From contig NZ_SPMZ01000049.1 of NCBI RefSeq assembly GCF_012939995.1, positions 1 to 47,959 on the forward strand: a stretch of 47,959 nt of DNA. Direction: 5' to 3'. The notes beneath the pieces are model-generated. The model made no database searches, was not told the DNA's origin, and saw only the letters and a program-made list of their open reading frames with translations. This DNA is from Candidatus Competibacter phosphatis. GTDB lineage: Bacteria; Pseudomonadota; Gammaproteobacteria; Competibacterales; Competibacteraceae. Position 1 is the stretch's first letter; every line of letters starts with the position of its first letter. Positions 10,129 to 17,583 of the stretch are shown here, piece after piece. A program made the translations under genes and the position numbers.

Positions 10129-10695
10129 ATGGCAGAACAAAAACTTGGTAATCCAGCGGTCGTCGGCCTGGCGGGCTTCGGCTTGACCACCCTGGTCTTA
10201 CAGTTTCACAACGTCGGCTGGATGCCCAGCATCGGCCCGGTGGTCTGGCTGGGGTTGATGTTTGGCGGAACGGCGCAACTGATTGCTGGTCTTCAGGAAA
10301 TGAAGACCGGTAACAATTTTGGTTACTGCGCCTTTACCTCCTATGGCGCGTTCTGGATTGCCCTATGCCTGATGTTGCTCGGCAACAAATTCGATCTGTT
10401 CAAGGCCAGCACCACCGATGTAGGCTGGTTCCTGGTGGCTTGGACGCTGTTCACCGCGATCCTGTGGGTCGGTTCGCTGCGCATCCATGGCGCCATGGCC
10501 TTCACCTTCACCACCCTGCTGATCGGCTTTATCCTGCTTGATCTGGCCCACTTCGGCTATCCGAGCCTGACGGTGGTGGCCGGCTACGAACTGATGGTCT
10601 GCGCGCTGGCCGCCTGGTACATGATGGCGCGGGTCATCCTGAACGAGATTTACGGCAAGGAACTCCTGCCGGCGGGCAAACCCTGGATCGCTTGA
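10129..10695 (+). CDS. satP: Acetate/succinate transporter SatP (GPR1/FUN34/YaaH family)
   Basis: The 188-residue membrane protein has exactly the length of E. coli SatP and six predicted membrane segments. Its N-terminal NPAVVGLAGFGLTT corresponds to the family signature NPAPLGLxGFGxTT, here with VV replacing PL. The FGGTAQLIAGLQEMKTGN loop is also typical. The family moves acetate and succinate (with protons) across the inner membrane. A purine-rich AAGAGAGA ribosome site precedes the ATG. The gene is 47 bp upstream of a secreted sCache_2 protein and probably shares its transcript. If the host is a glycogen- or polyhydroxyalkanoate-storing bacterium, acetate uptake would be central, but that is inference. 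Confidence 0.85.
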   Translation: MAEQKLGNPAVVGLAGFGLTTLVLQFHNVGWMPSIGPVVWLGLMFGGTAQLIAGLQEMKTGNNFGYCAFTSYGAFWIALCLMLLGNKFDLFKASTTDVGWFLVAWTLFTAILWVGSLRIHGAMAFTFTTLLIGFILLDLAHFGYPSLTVVAGYELMVCALAAWYMMARVILNEIYGKELLPAGKPWIA

Positions 10696-10742
10696 ATCCA
10701 GCCCCTTTGTCCGAAGCCCCCAAATTTCCGGAGGATTTTAAG

Positions 10743-11292
10743 ATGCGAAAAACAATATTCGGTTTTGCCAGCCTAGCGGTGATGCTGGGCGCCGCGCCAG
10801 CGTGGGTTGGCGCCATGGGTCCTGACGCCGCCACTCCCGATGAAGTGGTCTCCAAGGTGCACGAAGCGGCGAAATACCTGCACGACAAGGGTCAGGCCGG
10901 TTTCCCGGACTTCAACAACAATGCGAACTGGGTGTGGAAAGATAGCTACGTGTTCGTGTTCAGTTGCCGGGACAACAAGATGATTGCCCACCCGCTGCGT
11001 CCCGATCTGGTCGGCAAACCCATCCTGCAAATGGAGGATGACAAGGGCAACCTGCTGTTCAAAAAAGCTCTGCGAAGCCGGTAACAACGCCGGTGGCGGT
11101 TGGGTCGAATACTGGTGGCCGAAACCGGGCGAAGCCAAGGCTTCTCGCAAGATCTCCTATACCCAGAGCACCGAAGTGTCCTTCCAACCGGATGTCCGGG
11201 TCGGCGCGGGGATCTATGACGAGACCATGAGCGTCGAGGAACTGAACAAGCTGGCGCAACAAGCCATCAAACCGAAAAAAGACGCGCCCTAA
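10743..11292 (+). CDS. Secreted single-Cache (sCache_2) domain protein (frame broken at 11061-11066)
   Basis: ATG 10743 follows a GGAGG ribosome site and opens a signal peptide (MRKTIFGFASLAVMLGAAPA). The mature part has ATPDEVVSKVHEAAKYL, WVWKDSYVFVFSCRDNKMIA and GGGWVEYWWPKPGE, the pattern of periplasmic sCache_2 domains. The first frame ends prematurely after LLFKKALRSR. Removing one base from the A6 run at 11061-11066 gives LLFKKLCEAGNNAGGG and a 182-residue protein ending at 11292. No membrane anchor, kinase or methyl-accepting domain follows, so this is a free periplasmic ligand-binding domain. Its place behind satP hints at sensing or binding small carboxylates. Confidence 0.8.
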
Positions 11293-11311
11293 ATCAAGTT
11301 CTTGATTTAGG
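11288..11311 (+). terminator. Hairpin overlapping the stop of the sCache gene
   Basis: CCTAAATCAAG and CTTGATTTAGG form a perfect 11-bp stem with a 2-nt centre; the left arm includes the TAA stop. No T run follows, so by itself it is a weak terminator, but it sits between convergent genes. Confidence 0.4.
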
Positions 11312-11320
11312 CCATAGTCC

Positions 11321-11354
11321 AACCGCCCCCGGCACCCAAGGCCGGTGGGCGGTT
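11321..11354 (+). terminator. GC-rich terminator between convergent genes
   Basis: AACCGCCC-CCGGC pairs with GCCGG-GGGCGGTT around a short loop and is followed by TTTCC. It lies between the sCache gene and the convergent DUF4124 gene, where a bidirectional stop is expected. Confidence 0.5.
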
Positions 11355-11367
11355 TCCTATGATGGAA

Positions 11368-11709
11368 CTACTGCTGGTTCCAGGGCGGCACTACGTTGGC
11401 ATCGTTGCGGTAATGCAGCGTCTCGTACAATCGGCCCTTGGGCGGCTTGTCGGTAATTTGCTCGCGCCCCTGATCGTCGTGCCAGCGATAGAGCGGCCCG
11501 GTGTATTCCGGCAGGCCGGGCAGCCAATCGCGCGCCCAAGACGGCACCTCTTGTGGCGTCACGTACCAGTAGAGCACCACACCACCCAGCACTCCCAGCA
11601 CGATCAGTAACCACATCGGCACGGCGCCGCGCTGACGCCGCCGCAATCGAGCCGACGCCGGTAAGCCATCACCAGCGATTGCGTCCCGCGCTACAGGATT
11701 ACGCCCCAT
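11368..11709 (-). CDS. DUF4124-domain membrane protein
   Basis: The 113-residue product has a basic N-terminus, one membrane segment (MWLLIVLGVLGGVVLYWYV, about residues 32-50) and a C-terminal YRWHDDQGREQITDKPP. This matches the Y.W.D..G...YSD.PP core of DUF4124, a small domain usually exposed to the periplasm. Function is unknown. A clear GGAGGG ribosome site overlaps the stop codon of the upstream acyltransferase gene, only 9 bp before the ATG. The two are therefore in one operon. The DUF4124 motif here lacks a Cys or any evident catalytic residue. Confidence 0.7.
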   Translation of the reverse strand: MGRNPVARDAIAGDGLPASARLRRRQRGAVPMWLLIVLGVLGGVVLYWYVTPQEVPSWARDWLPGLPEYTGPLYRWHDDQGREQITDKPPKGRLYETLHYRNDANVVPPWNQQ

Positions 11710-11718
11710 AAACCCTCC

Positions 11719-13602
11719 TCATGGCCAATCGCCCCGCAAGGCCAACACTCGCTCGCGTAGCAACGCCGAAGTCGCCTGTTCGGGCGGCACCGGTTCACCC
11801 ACCACCAATTCGATTCGCGACCAGAACCGTCGGGGAAAATGGTGCATCGCCTTACCGTAACGACGGCTGAAAAAGCTGCCCCACAGCCCGCGCAGCGCCA
11901 TCGGCACCACCGGCGCCGGCGTGCGTTGGACGATCCGCTCGATGCCGCTCTTGAACGGACCGATCTCGCCATCCTCCGTCAATCGTCCTTCCGGGAAGAT
12001 CCCCACCACTTCGCCCGCCTCCAGATAGCGCGCGACCCGGTCGTAGGCTTGCTCCAGAATTTCCGGGGCTTCCCGCGCGGGAGCGATCGGTACGGCGCCG
12101 GCGGTGCGGAACACGAAACTGAGTAGCGGAATCTTGAAGATTTGATGGTCCATCACGAATCGAATCGGTCGTCGACAACTACCGATCACCACCAAGGCAT
12201 CCATGTAACTGATGTGGTTGCACACCACCACCGCCGGCCCTTTATCGGGAATCCGCTCCAAACCCTGAGCGCGCAATCGATACACGATATTCACCAGAAT
12301 CCACACGACGAAGCGCATCAGGAATTCCGGTACCAGGGTAAAGATGTAGAGCGCCACCGCCGCGTTGAAGAGCGCCGTCAGCAGTAGAAACTGCGGGATG
12401 CTCAGCCCCGCCACATCGAGAAAGAAGATGGCCAGCACCGCCGACAACACCATGAACAGAGCATTGATGATGTTGTTGCCGGCGATGACGCGGGAACGAA
12501 AACTCGGTTCGCTGCGCTGTTGCACCAGCGCGTACAGCGGCACGATGTAGAACCCGCCGAACATCCCCATCAGCAGGATATCGATCAGCACTCGCCAGTT
12601 GGATACGCTGCGCAAGAACTCCATGGCGCCGATCAATGGCGTGCCCGCCGCCACCGGCGTCACCGCGAAGAACAGATCGACGCCGAACAGGGTCAGGCCG
12701 ATCGAACCGAACGGCACCAGACCGAGTTCCACCCGTCGTCCCGACAACCGCTCGCACAGCAGCGAACCGACGCCGATGCCCAGGGCGAAGGTGGTCAGCA
12801 GCAGCGTCACCACATGCTCGTCGCCACCCAGACTCAACCGAGAGTAATTGGGCAGTTGCGCCAGATAGGTCGCGCCCAGGAACCAGAACCAGGAAATCCC
12901 CAGCACCGACAGGAACACGGTACGACTTCGGCGGGTGATATCGATGTTGCGCCAAGTCTCGGTAATCGGGTTCCAGTTGATGCGCAGGTCGGGCGCATCC
13001 GGCGTGGCCTTAGGAATGAACAGGCTGGACAGAAAGCCCAGCACGGCCAGCAGAACCACCGCGCCGGCCACCAACCAGGGACCGCGATCGGGGATGGCGA
13101 TCAGCACCCCACCGAGCAAGGTACCGATCAGGATGGCGAGGAAGGTGCCCATTTCCACCCAACCGTTGCCGCCGACCAGTTCGTCCGGCCGTAGATGCTG
13201 GGGCAAGATGCTGTATTTCACCGGGCCGAACAGGGTCGATTGCCAGCCCATCAGAAACAGCAATCCGATCAGCACCGACATTTCGCCCAGGATGAAACCG
13301 ACCGCCGCGCCCAGCATGATGACGATCTCCAGCAGCTTGATCCAACGCATCAGGTGCGATTTCTCGTACTTGTCCGCTAGTTGGCCGGCGGTGGCCGAGA
13401 ACAGGAAGAACGGCAACACGAACAAGCCGGCGCTGAGATTGACCAGGGTGTTTGCTCGGGCGGGATCGGTCGCCTGGAAGGCGATCAGGATGATCAGGGC
13501 GTTCTTGAACACATTGTCGTTGAACGCGCCCAAAAACTGGGTGATGAAGAACGGCAGGAACCGCCGCTCCTTCAGCAGGGTGAACTCATTCCCGTGGGCC
13601 AT
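11719..13602 (-). CDS. MFS transporter / PlsC acyltransferase fusion (LplT-Aas-like, no ligase domain)
   Basis: Residues 1 to about 420 form an MFS transporter (FLGAFNDNVFKNALIILIAF near the start, as in lysophospholipid transporter LplT). The remaining part is a PlsC-type acyltransferase with NHISYMD (the HxxxxD catalytic pair) and FPEGR. Together they would flip a lysophospholipid across the inner membrane and re-acylate it. In E. coli these jobs are split between LplT and Aas; here the Aas acyl-ACP ligase domain is missing. The start at 13602 (MAHGNEFTLL) is preferred over an in-frame upstream ATG because family members begin just before the FLPFFITQFLGAFNDN segment and GGAG lies upstream. 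Product about 627 residues. Followed by the DUF4124 gene. Confidence 0.85.
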   Translation of the reverse strand: MAHGNEFTLLKERRFLPFFITQFLGAFNDNVFKNALIILIAFQATDPARANTLVNLSAGLFVLPFFLFSATAGQLADKYEKSHLMRWIKLLEIVIMLGAAVGFILGEMSVLIGLLFLMGWQSTLFGPVKYSILPQHLRPDELVGGNGWVEMGTFLAILIGTLLGGVLIAIPDRGPWLVAGAVVLLAVLGFLSSLFIPKATPDAPDLRINWNPITETWRNIDITRRSRTVFLSVLGISWFWFLGATYLAQLPNYSRLSLGGDEHVVTLLLTTFALGIGVGSLLCERLSGRRVELGLVPFGSIGLTLFGVDLFFAVTPVAAGTPLIGAMEFLRSVSNWRVLIDILLMGMFGGFYIVPLYALVQQRSEPSFRSRVIAGNNIINALFMVLSAVLAIFFLDVAGLSIPQFLLLTALFNAAVALYIFTLVPEFLMRFVVWILVNIVYRLRAQGLERIPDKGPAVVVCNHISYMDALVVIGSCRRPIRFVMDHQIFKIPLLSFVFRTAGAVPIAPAREAPEILEQAYDRVARYLEAGEVVGIFPEGRLTEDGEIGPFKSGIERIVQRTPAPVVPMALRGLWGSFFSRRYGKAMHHFPRRFWSRIELVVGEPVPPEQATSALLRERVLALRGDWP

Positions 13603-14038
13603 GCCGTGAGGTTCTCCAAGATCGGTTGGTCGAATCAGTTTTCGGCGATACGGATGCACATCGAACCCGGCAAGGTCTCGACCGATGTGGGTCCCAGCCG
13701 TTGCGCGGTATGGTCAGGCGGAGACGATCCATCCGGCAAGCCCCCGCGCTTGGTTTTTCATCTGCCATCGACAACCACCAGTCGGCCCAGGGCCATGAGC
13801 CACTTCGGATCGGTTGATGGTTGCCAATAGGGTTTATTCCAGAATCATTCGGGCGTTGATCGCTTGTAGTGGACGATTATTGGCGTGGTGCAGCGCACGG
13901 TGGGGTGGTTAGCGAGCCATTGAAGCGATAGTAATCATGTCGATTCCGACAAGCGGCAATGATTTTCTATACTCATTTTCATTACATTGGATTATTGATC
14001 GGGAAATATAACACATCATATCGCCATGATATAATAAG
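13603..14038 (+). other. Gene-free stretch between core and restriction block
   Basis: About 436 bp without a convincing gene. Several open frames cross it but none shows a family pattern or a ribosome site. Composition changes from GC-rich to AT-rich near 13960, marking the left edge of the accessory block that begins with the GFA-family gene. Confidence 0.5.
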
Positions 14039-14470
14039 TTATTTTTGTACTTGTGCTGGCAACATATCCTCAAAAACAGGAACATTTTCATCCATGAAAT
14101 CCCATGCTGGTTTTCTTTTATTATAGACAATGGCATTTGGTTTGAACCATGAACTATCGTCCAGTGTACCTGCCGTAACGCTGATGATGTTCGTATTCGC
14201 ACTGCTTGTACCAAAAAGACGGCTACCACAGTTTGGACAAAAATAACGCGTAATGATCGTACCGGTGTCTGCTGTTGAGTCATAGCGACTTGTTTCACCT
14301 TCGATGTGAACAGCATCTTTGACGAAAAAAGCATTCGATGAATGCCCGGTCCCGCTCAATCTCCGACAATGATCGCAGTGACATTGCCCCATGCGAATCG
14401 GAGCCGATGAAATCGTATATTTCACGTTTCCACATAAGCATTGCCCTGTTGCAAAGTATTGTTCTGACAT
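14039..14470 (-). CDS. GFA-family (CENP-V/formaldehyde-activating-like) zinc protein
   Basis: The 143-residue protein carries CLCGNVKY, then CHCDHCRRLSG and later CPNCGS, the zinc-binding cysteines of the GFA/CENP-V fold. The founding member was proposed to bind glutathione and formaldehyde, but most relatives have no proven activity and none can be inferred here. Codon use is clearly more AT-rich than the neighbouring core genes, suggesting recent transfer. It lies 62 bp after hsdM on the same strand but has its own ribosome site (AGGAGAAAT region), so co-transcription is uncertain. Confidence 0.85.
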   Translation of the reverse strand: MSEQYFATGQCLCGNVKYTISSAPIRMGQCHCDHCRRLSGTGHSSNAFFVKDAVHIEGETSRYDSTADTGTIITRYFCPNCGSRLFGTSSANTNIISVTAGTLDDSSWFKPNAIVYNKRKPAWDFMDENVPVFEDMLPAQVQK

Positions 14471-14532
14471 TTCGTATTTCTCCTAGCCGACAGACTAAAA
14501 TGAATTTTCGCCAATAACCTTGTCGTCCCCTG

Positions 14533-16138
14533 CTAAACCAGCGGCAAACCGAGTTCTTGCAGATACTGGTTGTGCGTCTCGGCGGCCTCGGCAATCCGCT
14601 TTTCTATATCGGCCAGTCGCAAATGGACAGCGGCCAGGTCGATCTCCTCCTCCGATTCGGCGGTGCTGACGTATCTGGAGATGTTCAAGTTGTAGTCGTT
14701 TTTTTTCGATCTCCTCCAGCGCGACCCGGCGGGCATAGCGCTCTTCTTCCTTGCGGTATTGGTAGGTGTCGACGATTTTGTCAATGTGCTCGGGCAGGAG
14801 CTGGTTTTGCCGCTTGCCCTTTTCGTAGTGCTCGGCGGCGTTGATGAAGAGCACGTCATCGGGCTTTTTGCACTTTTTCAACACCAGGACGCAGACCGGA
14901 ATGGCGGCGGAGAAGAACAGATTGGCCGGCAAGCCGATCACGGTATCGATATGGCCGTCCTTGAGCAGCTTGGTGCGGATGCGGCTCTCCACGCCACCGC
15001 GAAACAGCACGCCATGGGGCAGGATGATGGCCATGGTGCCCTCGTCGCCGAGGAAGTGGAAACCGTGCAACAAGAAGGCGAAGTCGGCGGCGGATTTGGG
15101 CGCGAGGCCGTGGCCCTTGAAGCGGAAATCCTCGCCCAGCGCTTCGGTGGGCTCCCAACGATAACTGAAGGGTGGATTGGCGACCACGGCATCGCACTTG
15201 AGCTTCTTGGCTGGGTTCATCTCGCTGAGCCGATCCCAGTCGTTGGTCAGGGAGTCGCCGTGGTAGATCTCGAACTCGCTGTCCTTGATCCCGTGCAGCA
15301 GCATGTTCATGCGCGCCAGGTTGTAGGTGGTGATGTTCTTCTCCTGCCCGTAGATCATGCCGATGCCGTGCGGCCCCATCTGATGGCGCACATTGAGCAA
15401 CAACGACCCGGAACCACAGGCGAAGTCCAGCACGCAGTTCAGCTTCTTCTTTTTGCCGGTGGCGGGCTCCTGGCTGTCGAGGGTGACGATGCGCGAGAGG
15501 ATGGTGGAGATGGTTTGCGGCGTGTAGAACTCCCCGGCCTTCTTACCGGAGCCGGCTGCGAACTGGCCGATCAGGTACTCGTAGGCATCGCCGAGGATGT
15601 CGGTGTTGGTGGAAAACCGGGCGATCCCTTCGGCGATCTTGGTAAGGATGGTGCAGAGCTTCTTGTTGCGGTCGGCGGGCGTCCGGCCCAGCTTTTCCGA
15701 GTTGAGGTTGATCTCGGAGAACAGCCCCTGGAAGTTGGCGGCGAAGGATTCATTTTCGATGTGCTTGAAGCCCCGCTCCAGGGTTTGCAGCAGTTCCTTG
15801 TCCTGGGTGCGGGCGCGCTCGTAGATGCTGCTCCAGAGATAGTCCGGGTGGATTACATAGTGCATCTTGCGACGCATCTGCTTTTCGAATTCGGCTACGT
15901 CGGCGGCGTTGTCCTTGTACCAGACCGCCAGCGGCGCGCGCCGGTCGTCCTTGGCCAGTAGCGGGTAGTCCGGCCCCAGTTCCTTCTTGGCCGCCACCTC
16001 GTAGTTGTCGGAGAGGTAGCGCAGGAACAGGAACGACAGCATGTAGTCGCGGAAGTCGTCGGCGTTCATCGCGCCGCGCAGGTCGTCGGCGATGGCCCAG
16101 AGGGTTTTGCCCAGTTGGTTGAGCTGGTCCTGGGTCAT
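14533..16138 (-). CDS. hsdM: Type I restriction-modification methyltransferase HsdM (frame broken at 14699-14706)
   Basis: MTQDQLNQLGKTLWAIADDL opens the HsdM N-terminal domain. Motif I is DFACGSGSLLL and motif IV is ANPPFSYRW, marking an N6-adenine methyltransferase. It methylates the target with HsdS and joins HsdR for cleavage. The start at 16138 overlaps the stop of the small upstream gene (ATGA). The frame is lost after EEIEKK at a T8 run (14699-14706, plus strand). With one base removed it continues as EEIEKNDYNLNISRY and ends NQYLQELGLPLV, giving 534 residues, close to EcoR124-type HsdM. If the break is real, the C-terminal HsdS-contacting helices would be lost. Confidence 0.9.
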
Positions 16139-16344
16139 GGGTGATGTTGCGCCCTGAGTGCCATGGCCTGCCGGCTGATGGCTTCGATGGACTCCTCTTC
16201 GCGCTCTGTAACCCACTGTTGCCGCCAGTGGGTATAGTCAAATGGCTCGCGTTGGATGAGGGCGATGAAGCGTTCCATTTCAATATCACCAAGATATTGC
16301 GCCAGCACTTGCACGCCTCTCTGGAGTATTTTGGTATCGGTCAT
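16135..16344 (-). CDS. Small conserved protein between hsdS and hsdM
   Basis: A 69-residue product, MTDTKILQRGVQVLAQYLGD then EMERFIALIQREPFDYTHWR. The ERFIALIQREPFDYTxWR stretch looks like a small conserved family I have the impression of seeing beside toxin or restriction genes, but I cannot name it. It starts 4 bp after the hsdS stop and its own stop overlaps the hsdM ATG, so it is translated as part of the restriction operon. An antitoxin-like or regulatory role is possible but not shown. Confidence 0.6.
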   Translation of the reverse strand: MTDTKILQRGVQVLAQYLGDIEMERFIALIQREPFDYTHWRQQWVTEREEESIEAISRQAMALRAQHHP

Positions 16345-16348
16345 TATG

Positions 16349-17583
16349 TCATGCCTCCGGGCCGGGAAAGAGCTGCTGCATCAGCCCTTTTTTTGTGGGC
16401 CTTGAGGGCGTCGAGTTTGTCCGCTTGGGCGGTGATTAGCGCGTCGAGGGAGGAGAGGCAATCGGCGATTTTTTTGCTGTTCATCACTCTTCGGAACTCG
16501 AACAAAAATATCGCCAATCTGTTGAGAGGATAAATTAGGCGGATCATTACCAGCAATATTTTTCTCAATATCACCTATAAGCTGTGAAGTCTGTAATAAG
16601 TAATAAATGAAATCTTTGTTTTCGTCAGTTACCAATTTGCCTACCCGTTGATTTAGTAAGGCTCCATCATAAACAGAATCCACTTTGGCTATTTTAAGTT
16701 GCTTACCTAAAATTGGCCGAGTTAAAGCGATAACATAGTCGTCCAGCCTTACCAAGAATCGCTCATGCTCATTCTTGTGGTTGGCAGGCAAATATGAAGG
16801 TGTACTTGAATCCATGTATTGAATACCAACATCGGCTATTTTTGAGCCATCGAATACCTATTTTTCGTCGCGTCCTTACTTGAAAATGCAAACCCTTGAA
16901 ATATTGAAAACACTTTCTTCAAAGGCTTATTTTCCCATCTCCCCGCCCCCCGAAACTCGGGAAAGCGCAAGCGGGGGACGATTTCGCCCTCGCGGGGAAA
17001 GAGCTGCTGCATCAGCCCTTTTTTGTGGGTCTTAAGGGCGTCGAGTTTGTCTGACTGGGCGGCTATCAGCGCGTCGAGGGACGAGAGGCAATCGGCGATT
17101 TTTTTGTTGTTCTTTTTCATCCTCAGGAATTCGAACAATCAGTTTGTCCAGATTTTCCACAGAGAGGCCAGGTTGTGCTTGTCCTGTAGCATACTGGTTT
17201 AAGTTCATTTTCAACAAATTATAAAATAGCCAGACGGTGTTCACTTCCTGATTGGCAGTAACAACCACCGCGTGTTCTGTTGCATGAAACTTTCCGTTGG
17301 CTAAATTGATATTGCCACATTGCGCTCCTTGACGACCAATCAAAGGGTATCGGCCTGAGTGCGTAAAGGTTTGCGTATAACCACGCAACCCATTACCTCC
17401 ATAACAGGGATATATGTCAGCGGATGCCGTCTCTTGTATATCACTTGCACGCACAAATTTACCCGCCTGAAGATGACAGCACATGGACAGCGGCTGTTCC
17501 TCCCACTCCCCCGCCTCCCGAAATTCAGGGAAACGTAGCCTGGGCACCAACGGCTTCTCCTCATCGTTCATGCTGTCACTCAT
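16349..17583 (-). CDS. hsdS: Type I specificity subunit HsdS, frame broken at several A/T runs
   Basis: Two half-repeats are visible, each beginning PRLRFPEFR.AG.WE and ending IADCLSSLDALI.AQ.DKLDA, then HKKGLMQQLFP. This is the two-target-recognition-domain plan of HsdS. The frame is displaced at T7 17099-17105, again near 16859 and 16839-16843, at T7 16469-16475 and at T7 16388-16394. Deleting five bases in total gives one 409-codon frame ending LFPGPEA at 16349. In the second domain the correction yields DATKNGIRWLKIADVG, a standard HsdS motif. The first copy of the HKKGLM motif has T6 (17019-17024), supporting the view that T7 at the second is one too long. The recognition domains are more AT-rich than the conserved regions, as usual. 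The start overlaps the hsdR stop by 8 bp. Confidence 0.8.

Noticed and set aside
13381-13830. 149-residue open frame on the plus strand
   Set aside because: It is mostly the complement of the MFS/PlsC gene, with Gln/Glu/Arg-rich composition, no ribosome site and no family pattern.
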